Below, one piece after another: positions 1 through 7,798 of a stretch of DNA of 64,000 bases. The number at the start of each line of letters is the position of its first letter. Position 1 is the first letter of the stretch. A model generated the notes under the pieces. It did no database searches. It was not told the DNA's origin and saw only the letters and a program-made list of their open reading frames with translations. Source of the stretch: Halioxenophilus aromaticivorans. GTDB taxonomy: Bacteria > Pseudomonadota > Gammaproteobacteria > Pseudomonadales > Cellvibrionaceae. A program made the position numbers and the translations under genes. Location of the stretch: contig NZ_AP031496.1 in NCBI RefSeq assembly GCF_042850945.1, forward strand, positions 4,216,001 through 4,280,000, in the 5' to 3' direction.

Positions 1-205
1 ACGTTTACTGCTCCTTCGATTGTACTCGCCTGGCAAACGGATAGCATTCGTTGAAGGCAGCTTGGATCAGTCGCATTTTTCGTATCAATGCTTTTTTCTG
101 CTAACTGTTTCCAGCGTCGCGGCTCTTTCCAATCAAAGTTCCAACGAAAGGCCTGATATTCCATTGTCCGCCAGAGACAATCCGAAAACAAAGAGGTGCC
201 CCCCT
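1..205. other. Upstream region of the AraC-type regulator
   Basis: No convincing gene is seen here. An open frame runs upstream of the regulator, but its N-terminal extension is not AraC-like. The region ends with a Shine-Dalgarno sequence, AAGAGGTG at 191-198, placed for the ATG at 206. Confidence 0.5.
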
Positions 206-1165
206 ATGAGCTCATGGAAATTATCCACCGATAGCTGCCCGGAATTTGAACGCTCTGCCGCTTGGCAAAATGCACTAACCCGACTGTGTTTGCCCGATTG
301 TAGCTTTACCCAACACGACCACGATTTCCGTGGCAACGTTAGTAGCATCAATTCACCCCAGGGAATCGAGTTCTCCATTATCACCGGCTCGCCGATGGAG
401 ATAGCGGGTAAATGCAGCGAACTGCCCTACTCGTTTTGGTTGGCACTGTTGCTAGAGGGGGATTTTTCGCTTAAATACAAAGGCATGGAGTACCCAGCCC
501 GAGAAAACTCCATTATTTACGCCCCCACCGGCTTAGATATGACTCTATCCGTCCAATCCGATTTTAAAATCTTGTATATGAATGTACCCAAGGGCTTAAT
601 TCATAAGCGACTGCTTAACCTGGATACCATCAACGTTGGTTACCTTCCCTGCGAATCCGGTTTAAATAATGTGTTTGCCTGCATGCTTGGCGCATTGAGC
701 GACAACATAGAGTGCTTGGAATCCGAAGCCCTGCGGCCGGTGGAAATCGCCTTAACGGAGTTCCTAATCAGCAATCTAATCCACCAAAGTGGCGTCTTAG
801 ATTTTGGCAGCACCGCGAAGATCGACCAATTTAAACGCATTTGCCATTTGATAGACGCCAATCTATCAGATCCTGATTTATCGCTCAATTTAGTGGCAGT
901 AAAAAATAAGGTGAGTGCTCGGTATATTCAGAAGCTGTTTGAATCAAGCGGCACCAGTTTTGTAAGCTATGTGCGTTCGCGCCGACTGGAGCGTTGCCGT
1001 TACGAGTTGAGCCATCCCGAGTATCAGCATTTGTCGGTATCCGATATTTGCTTCCGCTGGGGCTTTAATGACGCAGGCCATTTTAGCCGAGTATTCCGCA
1101 GTGAATTTAATACCACACCCCGTAACTATCGCCGGGAACATTGCGCCGCATTGCAAGTCGGGTAG
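206..1165 (+). CDS. AraC-family transcriptional regulator
   Basis: A 319-residue DNA-binding regulator, probably of the catabolic genes it faces. The C-terminal ~100 residues (about 210-312) form the double helix-turn-helix typical of AraC/XylS proteins, ending in the signature around GFNDAGHFSRVFRSEF and TPRNYR. The N-terminal ~190 residues look like the AraC-binding-like sensor domain found in FeaR/NphR-type activators of aromatic and amine catabolism. I chose ATG 206, although the frame stays open upstream, because AAGAGGTG lies 7 bases before it. It runs convergent to the reductase gene of the catabolic cluster and is the only regulator near it, so control of the cluster is inferred from position alone. 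The effector is unknown. Confidence 0.9.
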   Translation: MSSWKLSTDSCPEFERSAAWQNALTRLCLPDCSFTQHDHDFRGNVSSINSPQGIEFSIITGSPMEIAGKCSELPYSFWLALLLEGDFSLKYKGMEYPARENSIIYAPTGLDMTLSVQSDFKILYMNVPKGLIHKRLLNLDTINVGYLPCESGLNNVFACMLGALSDNIECLESEALRPVEIALTEFLISNLIHQSGVLDFGSTAKIDQFKRICHLIDANLSDPDLSLNLVAVKNKVSARYIQKLFESSGTSFVSYVRSRRLERCRYELSHPEYQHLSVSDICFRWGFNDAGHFSRVFRSEFNTTPRNYRREHCAALQVG

Positions 1166-1465
1166 TTGAGTGGAGAACAACACGTTGGGTTATAGCCTGA
1201 CTGGTACAGTATAAACCGAGGCGGTATCCTCGCCGCCGCCCCTCCTCTCTTATTGCTAGCCTAGCCCTATGTCCCCCCAAGCATTGGATATTTCTGCCCA
1301 ACACTCAGACTGCGAAAAAATCGACGATACAGACACGACAAAAGACACTTCTAAAACGATAAAAAAAAGGGCCAAATAGTTGGCCCCAAACAAACGAATT
1401 AGCTTCTAACGCTAAGCCTATCCTGAATCACTCTACCTTAAATACCCCATCTTAAATATCCCGCC
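1166..1465. other. Convergent intergenic region
   Basis: It separates the AraC gene from the end of the minus-strand catabolic genes. Its only clear element is the minus-strand terminator at 1361-1386. No small gene was recognised. Confidence 0.5.
1361..1386 (-). terminator. Rho-independent terminator of the Rieske/reductase genes
   Basis: Read on the minus strand, a perfect 7-bp stem (GGGCCAA, 4-nt loop, TTGGCCC) at 1369-1386 is followed at once by eight T residues (1368-1361). It lies 80 bases past the stop of the ferredoxin reductase gene, which marks the 3' end of that transcript. Confidence 0.85.
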
Positions 1466-2425
1466 TCAAATATCCAGCACCAAACGCTTGGACTTGGCAC
1501 CGGAGCAACAGGTCATAATGGTTTGATTACTGGCTTTTTCTGCGTCGGATAAAACACCGTCGCGGTGATCTGGTGTACCTTCTAGTACCGCCACCTCGCA
1601 GCTGCCGCACAGGCCCTCTTCGCAGGCATAGGTCACATTGATTTTGTGCTGCTTTAGTACCGATAGGATAGATTCGTCTTCTGCCACTTCTACCTCTAGG
1701 CCAGAACGCGCCAGCTTTAGGGTGAATCCGCCGCCGGCGGCAACCAGGTCGTCTGCACTGAATCGTTCGCTGTGTTTACGGTTTTCGGGAATGACTTGAA
1801 AAGTATCGTCGAAGTCATCCAGCAACCGGGTTGGGCCACAACAGTAAAAGTGGGCACCAATGGGCGCGTTGTCTCGAATGCAACGCAGTTCCATGCGTTG
1901 TTGTTCGGCAGAATAGTAAATATGCGCCGTACCAAAGTGTACATCGGCTAGCAGACTGGCCAGAAGCGAAGCCATGGGCGCACTCTGTGGTGTTTTAGCA
2001 CTGTAGTGCAAAGTCCAGGGACGTTGCTGTCGCTCCAACTGGTAAATCATGGCCAAAATCGGCGTTACGCCAATGCCACCGGCAATTAATACACTGTGGT
2101 TTGCCTGCGCATCCAAGGCAAAATGATTTCTTGGTGCGCTGACGTTTACCGAATCGCCGGCGTGTAACTGGCTGTGAATATAGTCAGAGCCGCCGCGGCT
2201 TTGTGGCTCCCGCGCCACCGCAATTAAATAACGGTGTGTTTCGTCATCGCTATTACACAGGGAATATTGCCTGATTGCGCTGGGGGTATGCACATCGATG
2301 TGGGCGCCGGCGCTAAAGGCCGGCAAGGCAGCGCCGTTGGCACTGCGCACATCCAGAACTTTCACGTCCTGGCCATCAAGCCAGGTATCGTGCACCACAA
2401 CGGCTATGGTATCGGCCCCAGTCAT
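1466..2425 (-). CDS. Rieske oxygenase reductase (FNR fused to plant-type ferredoxin, VanB/phthalate dioxygenase reductase type)
   Basis: A 319-residue NAD(P)H reductase that passes electrons through flavin and a 2Fe-2S centre to the Rieske oxygenase encoded just upstream. The flavin-binding RQYSLC motif is at about residues 52-57. The nucleotide-binding AGGIGVTPI is near 115-123, and CCGPTRL near 195-201. A C-terminal chloroplast-type ferredoxin domain carries C268, C273 and C276 (CEEGLCGSC) plus a fourth Cys at 306 or 307. Length and domain order match class IA reductases such as VanB and phthalate dioxygenase reductase. Its ATG overlaps the oxygenase stop in a TAATG, so the two are translationally coupled and surely partners. 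The physiological donor (NADH or NADPH) is not readable here. Confidence 0.93.
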   Translation of the reverse strand: MTGADTIAVVVHDTWLDGQDVKVLDVRSANGAALPAFSAGAHIDVHTPSAIRQYSLCNSDDETHRYLIAVAREPQSRGGSDYIHSQLHAGDSVNVSAPRNHFALDAQANHSVLIAGGIGVTPILAMIYQLERQQRPWTLHYSAKTPQSAPMASLLASLLADVHFGTAHIYYSAEQQRMELRCIRDNAPIGAHFYCCGPTRLLDDFDDTFQVIPENRKHSERFSADDLVAAGGGFTLKLARSGLEVEVAEDESILSVLKQHKINVTYACEEGLCGSCEVAVLEGTPDHRDGVLSDAEKASNQTIMTCCSGAKSKRLVLDI

Positions 2426-3624
2426 TACTCACCCACGGCGGCTTGCTGTTTGATGTCTTCCCAGTGGGCACGGTAGCGCGGTACCAACCAGGTGTTGAAC
2501 TGGCGCTGAGCACCCTCCTGCCAAGAATAGCGTCCCCTTTTGGCAAACCGTGATCGCAGACCAATTTGCACCAGCTCATCTACGTGCACGTCCTGTGCGT
2601 TAATATCTAAGGCGCGCTCTAACACCATTTCCATTTTGTTGTCGAACTCAGGGTCATCCATGGCGCCTTTGGCAAATAGCACACCCAGATCCAACTTGTG
2701 GCTCTCTGGTCCGTCGGCTCGCAAAATCAGGTAAATCACGGCATCGCTGGTTAGCACCAATGACAGGGTCGGTGGCAAGTTGGCAAAGGCCATGCGATTA
2801 CGCTCTTCTTCGGTAAGCTTGGGGAATACCGGCATCAGCGCTTTTTGCGTGGGGTTAAAGCTGGCATCTTTGTGCAAGGTACCATTGGTGCGGAAAAAGC
2901 CCGCGGTATTTTCTGGCAGCTGCTCTGGGAACTCGGCCAAATCGCTGGGAATGTAATCGTGGAATTCACCCTGGTGCAGTTTATTAGCGTGGTAGCCGTC
3001 GTTGTTGTTTTCGAACATGACTTTCCAGCTGAATTCGTATTTGATGTTTCTGTCCGGCACTGGGCCTTCGGCATTTTCAATGTCGTAATTAGCTAAAATG
3101 GGCTCTAGCGCGGCCAAACGAGGGGTTAACGGCTCTGCGTCATCATTGAAGTTGATGAAAATAAAGCCGTGCCATATTTCCAACTTAAATACTGGCAGAC
3201 TGGATTCTTCCTTGTGGAAGTCACAGGTTTTTTCCATAGCCGGCGCGTTAATGAGTTCGCCTTTAAGGTTGTAGATCCAGTGGTGGTAAGGGCAGGTGAA
3301 GGTTCGGGTGTTTCCAGAGCCTTCGGCGACCAACATGGCGCGATGTTGGCAGACCGATGACATCGCACGAATGGTGCCGTCTCGGTCGTGAACGACAACA
3401 ATGGGTTCATCAATGATCTCAGAGGTATAGAAATCGCCTGGGTTGGGAATCCAGTCTACCCGGCCTACGCACAGCCACTCCTTGTCGAATAAGGCCTTTT
3501 TCTCAAACTCAAAAAAGCCTGCATCGGTGTAACACAGTGGAGGGAGTGTCTCTGCTTTATCGATGTCCAACACCGAGCTGTTCAATTCGTCAAAAAACAT
3601 ATCGGTTAAAAAAGTCTTACTCAT
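2425..3624 (-). CDS. Rieske [2Fe-2S] non-heme iron oxygenase, alpha subunit
   Basis: A 399-residue oxygenase that hydroxylates or demethylates a ring or N-/O-alkyl substrate, using electrons from the adjacent reductase. The N-terminal Rieske domain has C92-x-H94 and C111-x2-H114 as cluster ligands. The C-terminal catalytic domain has NNDGYHANKLH, in which H212 and H217 are expected iron ligands and D209 the bridging aspartate. The start is ATG 3624, supported by AGGAG seven bases upstream. An in-frame start 33 bases earlier has no such site. No beta subunit is nearby, so the enzyme is probably an alpha-only oligomer. The gene lies just downstream of a terminator (3801-3831), so it and the reductase likely form their own transcript. 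Substrate unknown. Confidence 0.93.
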   Translation of the reverse strand: MSKTFLTDMFFDELNSSVLDIDKAETLPPLCYTDAGFFEFEKKALFDKEWLCVGRVDWIPNPGDFYTSEIIDEPIVVVHDRDGTIRAMSSVCQHRAMLVAEGSGNTRTFTCPYHHWIYNLKGELINAPAMEKTCDFHKEESSLPVFKLEIWHGFIFINFNDDAEPLTPRLAALEPILANYDIENAEGPVPDRNIKYEFSWKVMFENNNDGYHANKLHQGEFHDYIPSDLAEFPEQLPENTAGFFRTNGTLHKDASFNPTQKALMPVFPKLTEEERNRMAFANLPPTLSLVLTSDAVIYLILRADGPESHKLDLGVLFAKGAMDDPEFDNKMEMVLERALDINAQDVHVDELVQIGLRSRFAKRGRYSWQEGAQRQFNTWLVPRYRAHWEDIKQQAAVGE

Positions 3625-3800
3625 AGTCACTCCTAACAGCAACCCTTCTGGCTGCACTGATTTGCGGTACTCGTCGAGAACTTAAAACGCTTGCCCGGTT
3701 TACCGTGTTACTTTGAAGGTTTAATGCTAATGCAGCGCCCGGCAAGAAGATTGTTCAATCGCGTACAAGTTTTAGTGCGCCGGCGCATTGCAGCGGCGTA

Positions 3801-3831
3801 AAAAAAGCCCACAAGATAGACGAGTGGGCTT
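3801..3831 (-). terminator. Internal terminator between TauD-type gene and Rieske gene
   Basis: On the minus strand an 8-bp stem (AAGCCCAC at 3831-3824, 11-nt loop, GTGGGCTT at 3812-3805) runs into a T tract (3806-3801). It lies 35 bases past the stop of the TauD-type gene. It therefore splits the minus-strand gene set into an upstream transcription unit and the Rieske/reductase pair, which must have a promoter in about 3630-3800 unless there is read-through. Confidence 0.8.
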
Positions 3832-3865
3832 GGAGCAAGGGTTCAGAAACGGGTTTTGGCAGACG

Positions 3866-4744
3866 CTATTCGGCTACCGGGATAGGCTTGTCACCTTTTA
3901 CCCACAAGCGGTGGGCCATGCGCTGGTACTTTTTGTCGTCGTAGCGGGTGCCGGTATGCAACGTACATCGGTTGTCCCACATTAGTAGGTCGCCTTTTTG
4001 CCACTTGTGGGCAAACACGTATTTATCCTGGGTAATGTAATCCACTAAACGATCTACCAATTTAAAGGCTTCGTCGTCATCCATGCCCAGGATATGCTTC
4101 ACGGTGCCGGTGCTCACCCACAACGCCTTGCGGCCGTCTGCAGGGTGCACACGAATTAAAGGATGGATCACATCGGGGTTTTCTTGGCGCAGTTCATCGG
4201 TGATTTCGTAGCTATTGAAGTCTCGATTTTCAATAAAATGCACTAGGGAATGGTGCACTTTAAGCGGATCTAAAAAGGCTTTCTCGTCCTCGGGCAAATC
4301 GTTGTAGGCACTGACTTGATCGGCCAATAGAGTATCACCGCCCTCTTCGGGCACGGTTACCGCATACAGCATGGTGCACATTACCGGTTCTTCTTTGTAA
4401 GAATAATCGGTGTGCCAGCCCAGGCCATCGTTGTGAGCGCCGATGGGTTCTCCGTTCTCATCCTCCATATTGGATATTTTAAATATGTGTGGATAGCCGG
4501 GCAGGCAAAACTTGGTTTGCGTGTGCAGCTCGGGCTCGCCAAAAGCGTGGATAAAGCGCATCAGGTCGTCTGGCTTCATGGTTTGATTGCGCAGTAGAAT
4601 AGCGCCATGGGCGTGGAAGGCGGCAACCACTTTAGCCAGGGTTTCTTCATCTGCGCTTTGCAGATCGACATCAAATATCTGCGCTCCAAACCCGGGTTTC
4701 AGCGGCTCAATGGCAAGTTCTGCAGGGGCTTGTGTTTGTTGCAT
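3866..4744 (-). CDS. TauD/TfdA-family Fe(II)/2-oxoglutarate dioxygenase
   Basis: A 292-residue 2-oxoglutarate-dependent dioxygenase. The iron ligands are H111 and D113 (WHTDYSY) and distal H263 (TLHTGTRYD). R275 or R279 near the C-terminus is expected to bind 2-oxoglutarate. Family members hydroxylate a carbon next to a hetero-atom, releasing sulfite, a phenol, an amine or an aldehyde. The substrate here is not predictable. ATG 4744 is preferred: GAGG lies 6 bases before it, and an upstream in-frame start would run into the M20 gene. The gene follows the M20 hydrolase after 28 bases, in the same operon, and is followed by a terminator. A distinct homologue is encoded on the divergent arm (12143-12955). 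Confidence 0.92.
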   Translation of the reverse strand: MQQTQAPAELAIEPLKPGFGAQIFDVDLQSADEETLAKVVAAFHAHGAILLRNQTMKPDDLMRFIHAFGEPELHTQTKFCLPGYPHIFKISNMEDENGEPIGAHNDGLGWHTDYSYKEEPVMCTMLYAVTVPEEGGDTLLADQVSAYNDLPEDEKAFLDPLKVHHSLVHFIENRDFNSYEITDELRQENPDVIHPLIRVHPADGRKALWVSTGTVKHILGMDDDEAFKLVDRLVDYITQDKYVFAHKWQKGDLLMWDNRCTLHTGTRYDDKKYQRMAHRLWVKGDKPIPVAE

Positions 4745-4772
4745 GTTTAACCTCACTTGTGCGTGGCCAACG

Positions 4773-6092
4773 TTATAAACGGCCACAAATGGATAATGCT
4801 GTTAGCGCATAAATTAATGCGCTGTCGACCAAATCTTGCGGACGCGGTCGCCACCGGGGCATTCCCGTGGTTATCGCAGGAATTCGTTGCATGTTAAAAA
4901 CGTTGTGATCGCGCCACATACTGCTGTAGCCAGGGTGAGCCAATTGCACCGGCTGGCCACGCACAGACTGGGTGGCATGGCAGAGCGATTTCACCAGCGG
5001 CGCAACGGCGTTTTGGTCGGCCTCAAAGCCGTGCCGCACTACCACCGGTTCAATGTCGTAACCGCTAAGGTTTAAATCCATTAATACCTGTTTAATTTGA
5101 TGATAGGCCTGGGTTGCGGTTTGGTGGGCGGTGAGCCCAACCTCAAGGTACAGCGAACACACGTCGGTACCGGCTCCAAAAGTCAGTGGCGAGCCGGCTT
5201 TGATGGAGTCGATTTGCACCTTGGGCATGGAAGTGCCGCCGGCGGTTTGATAGGTGTTTTCTTTTTCGTAGGCTCTGCCCCAGCGATGCAGAGCATCAAT
5301 CACCGGCCCCAGCTGATAGATAGGGTTGGGATGCTCCAGTGGGTTTTCTGGGGCGTCGTAAATGGGGGTAAAAACCCCTTCGCCGATCAATTGGATTCTA
5401 AACAAGGCGTAACCGTTGCCCTGCCAGGTTACGCCCCAGTCGCAGCCCTCGGCGGCGATGGTGTAATCGGCAACCACACCACCGTGGTGGAATAAATAAT
5501 GCGCACCAATATCTTTGCCCATAAAATCCACACCGCGCCACTCTTCCATGGGCTCCGGGCCAATTTCTCCTGGGCAGGCGGTTAGGTACAGTTTTCCAGC
5601 CAGCTCAATGCCAGCCGTTTTTAATGCCTTGGCGGCCATTAAAAAGCAGCTCATCGGCCCGCGGTCGTTACTGATGGGAAAGCCGTGAAACTGGCCGTCT
5701 TCCAACCAACACTGTTTCCACTCGGGGTTGGCCAGTGTGGCTGGGCTGTATTTGTGACGGTTGATATCGTCATCGGCGCTGGGGCTTTCGGTATCCAGGT
5801 GCGCGGTGAACAGCAGGTTGGCGCCGCTGCCCTTTCCACCGTATTCGCCAATCACATTTTGCCGATGGGGTACTGCACCCGCAGTACGCGTTTTAAAGCC
5901 CTCCGCTTGCAACCAGTTTTGCACAAAACCGGCGGCTTCGGCTTCCTCACCAGAGCTGCTGTGAATATTGCCCAGGGTTAACGCCAGCTCGGTGATTTCT
6001 TCGATATTAAGAGCGGCTTTAATGGCAGCCTTTTCTTGCTCGTTTACCACATAGGGCGTTTGAGTCTCTACTGGGTATAGGGAGGTGTTCAT
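4773..6092 (-). CDS. M20-family metallo-amidohydrolase (ArgE/DapE/carboxypeptidase G2-like)
   Basis: A 439-residue cytoplasmic dimetal hydrolase expected to cleave an amide, N-acyl or N-carbamoyl bond. H98 and D100 (TAHLDTES) are the first metal-ligand motif, D143 (SNDRGPMS) looks like the bridging aspartate, and E176 lies in the catalytic CPGEIGPEP segment. The usual adjacent Glu-Glu pair is not visible at that position: GEIG stands in its place, which is a noteworthy departure. A late H-rich C-terminal segment (AHPGYSSMWRDHNVF) fits the last ligand region. Its start overlaps the 3' end of the isochorismatase-type gene by 4 bases (ATGA), so it is translationally coupled. Peptidase, deacetylase and carbamoylase roles all remain possible. 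Confidence 0.85.
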   Translation of the reverse strand: MNTSLYPVETQTPYVVNEQEKAAIKAALNIEEITELALTLGNIHSSSGEEAEAAGFVQNWLQAEGFKTRTAGAVPHRQNVIGEYGGKGSGANLLFTAHLDTESPSADDDINRHKYSPATLANPEWKQCWLEDGQFHGFPISNDRGPMSCFLMAAKALKTAGIELAGKLYLTACPGEIGPEPMEEWRGVDFMGKDIGAHYLFHHGGVVADYTIAAEGCDWGVTWQGNGYALFRIQLIGEGVFTPIYDAPENPLEHPNPIYQLGPVIDALHRWGRAYEKENTYQTAGGTSMPKVQIDSIKAGSPLTFGAGTDVCSLYLEVGLTAHQTATQAYHQIKQVLMDLNLSGYDIEPVVVRHGFEADQNAVAPLVKSLCHATQSVRGQPVQLAHPGYSSMWRDHNVFNMQRIPAITTGMPRWRPRPQDLVDSALIYALTALSICGRL

Positions 6093-6745
6093 GGTTGGCT
6101 CCAGGCATGTTCAATGGCTTGGGTGGAGCTGAGTAATGCACAGTTCATGGCCATAGCTTTTAGACTGGCGGTGTGCATTTTGTCGTCGTAGGCGGCGCAG
6201 GCGTCGACGGGTAAAAATACGTGGTAATCGTGATGAAACGCATCTCGAACGGTGGATTCCACACAGCATTCGGTGGTAATTCCCGTGACCACCAAAGTAT
6301 CGATAGCCTGTTGTTGCAGTAATTTACTGAAATCGGTTTGCCAAAAAGCGCTATAGCGTGCCTTTTCTATAATTAAATCACCGGGCTGTGGCAAACAATA
6401 ATAAAATTCTGCGCCGGCTTCTCCCTGGCGACATATAGCGCTGTCTGCGTCGGCATCCCGGCCTTGGCGCTGCATCCATAATTTCCATGCCTGGGAATCC
6501 GTGGCGGCTTGGGTTTTAAGGGCAATAAAAATAATGGGTATGTCTACACTGCGGGCACTGGCGATTAACCGGTTGATATTATCAAAGCAAGGCTCTAGGC
6601 CACGCATATCGATACCGTACTGGCCAAGCAAACCTTCCGAGCTGGCGAAATCCACTTGCACGTCTATTACACACAGTGCCGTGCGCCCGGGAGATATCCA
6701 GGCGGGCTTTAAATCGACCATGGGTAGCTGCTCACTATCACTCAT
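6089..6745 (-). CDS. Isochorismatase-superfamily cysteine hydrolase (RutB-like amidase)
   Basis: A 218-residue hydrolase of the isochorismatase/nicotinamidase fold. The expected Asp-Lys-Cys triad is present as D28 (CVIDVQVDF), K128 (EKARYSAF) and C161 (GITTECCVEST). Characterised relatives include RutB (ureidoacrylate amidohydrolase), N-carbamoylsarcosine amidase, biuret hydrolase and maleamate amidase, all of which cleave amide or carbamoyl C-N bonds. ATG 6745 overlaps the monooxygenase stop by 8 bases (ATGAGTGA), which favours it over an in-frame start at 6808 deep inside the upstream gene. A RutA-like oxygenase immediately before a RutB-like amidase mirrors rutA-rutB, so I infer that the amidase acts on the oxygenase product. 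No other rut genes are present. Confidence 0.9.
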   Translation of the reverse strand: MSDSEQLPMVDLKPAWISPGRTALCVIDVQVDFASSEGLLGQYGIDMRGLEPCFDNINRLIASARSVDIPIIFIALKTQAATDSQAWKLWMQRQGRDADADSAICRQGEAGAEFYYCLPQPGDLIIEKARYSAFWQTDFSKLLQQQAIDTLVVTGITTECCVESTVRDAFHHDYHVFLPVDACAAYDDKMHTASLKAMAMNCALLSSTQAIEHAWSQP

Positions 6746-7796
6746 AGTAAGCTCGTAAAGCCGGTAAAATTTCGTTACCGAAATAGGTAAGGCCGGATTG
6801 ATAATCATCGAAATTCAACATCACCCCATCCATCTCGGTGTTGTCGATCATTTCGATTAATTGATTTTTAACCGTCTCTGGCGAGCCAACAAACTCCCTA
6901 GCCATAAAAGCCCCCTGTGCTCGTACCACCATGGCGTTATCTTTCAGTGCCGGGTCTATGCCGTAGGAGCGCATCATGCCCTCCACTGCACCCTGGTCTT
7001 TGCCCGCCCGGTAGGACTCGGCTTTGGCCTGAGCGGCGGCGTCGGTTTCGTCAATCACCAACGTCGCCATGCAAAAACAGCTTACGGGCTCATCATATTC
7101 TTCCGCGATTTTTCTCGCCAGCCGGGTAATTTTCAGTGTTTCTGCGTCGTCTTTACCGCCGACAAAACAGGCATCGGTATTGCGCACCGAAAACCGCAGG
7201 CCGCGTTCGGATTGCCCAGCGCAGACCGTAAACGGTTTTTTGGCGGGCTTTGGCTCGGATACGCAGTCTTCAAATTTAAAATATTTACCGGCAAAATCTA
7301 CCCGCTCTTGCGACCACAAGCGATGCACAAGCGTCGTCCACTCTTGGGTATACACGTAGCGCTCATCGTGATCGATTTCATCGCTCCAAGCATTCATTTG
7401 ATTTAATTCATCGCGGAACGAACCCGAAACAATATTCAAACCCGCCCGGCCGCCGGAGATTTGATCTAGCGTCGTTACCATTTTGGCAACAGCACCGGGG
7501 TTCATCAATGAGGTGTGTACGGTGGCAATAATTTTGGCGTGCTGTGTGGCCTCGGCGATGCCAGCCATCATGGTCATGGATTCCATGGAGCTGCCCCAAT
7601 GATTGGTTTCGCCTCCGTAACCGCGCCACTTAGCCATGGACATAATCATATCCATGCCAATTTCATCGGCCAATACCGCGGCTTGCTTATTTTGTTGGTA
7701 GGAGCCGTCCAGTAGTGGCGTGTTTTTAGAAACGATCCAGCCGCCATTGGCTATGGGTAAAAATACGCCGAACTTTTTCTTTTGGGTAGTTTTCAT
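6738..7796 (-). CDS. RutA/SfnG-like bacterial luciferase-family FMN-dependent monooxygenase
   Basis: A 352-residue TIM-barrel monooxygenase that uses reduced FMN and O2. The N-terminal FGVFLPIANGGW, the SGGRAGLNIVSG segment and the FTVCAGQSERGLRFS segment closely resemble RutA, which oxidatively opens the uracil ring by cleaving an amide C-N bond. Dimethylsulfone monooxygenase SfnG is the other close family. The length matches both (about 360 residues). It begins 2 bases after the MFS stop, with GAGGGAAG upstream, and is translationally coupled to the isochorismatase-type gene. Reduced FMN is probably supplied by the reductase encoded at 11509-12117. I favour ring opening or C-N cleavage over sulfone chemistry because three amide-type hydrolases share the cluster, but this is inference. 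Confidence 0.88.
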   Translation of the reverse strand: MKTTQKKKFGVFLPIANGGWIVSKNTPLLDGSYQQNKQAAVLADEIGMDMIMSMAKWRGYGGETNHWGSSMESMTMMAGIAEATQHAKIIATVHTSLMNPGAVAKMVTTLDQISGGRAGLNIVSGSFRDELNQMNAWSDEIDHDERYVYTQEWTTLVHRLWSQERVDFAGKYFKFEDCVSEPKPAKKPFTVCAGQSERGLRFSVRNTDACFVGGKDDAETLKITRLARKIAEEYDEPVSCFCMATLVIDETDAAAQAKAESYRAGKDQGAVEGMMRSYGIDPALKDNAMVVRAQGAFMAREFVGSPETVKNQLIEMIDNTEMDGVMLNFDDYQSGLTYFGNEILPALRAYYE

Positions 7797-7798
7797 TA

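Noticed and set aside
3690..3745. Imperfect inverted repeat upstream of the Rieske gene as a defined operator
   Set aside because: The half-sites are far apart and imperfect, with no second copy at the divergent promoter, so it is mentioned only as a lead.
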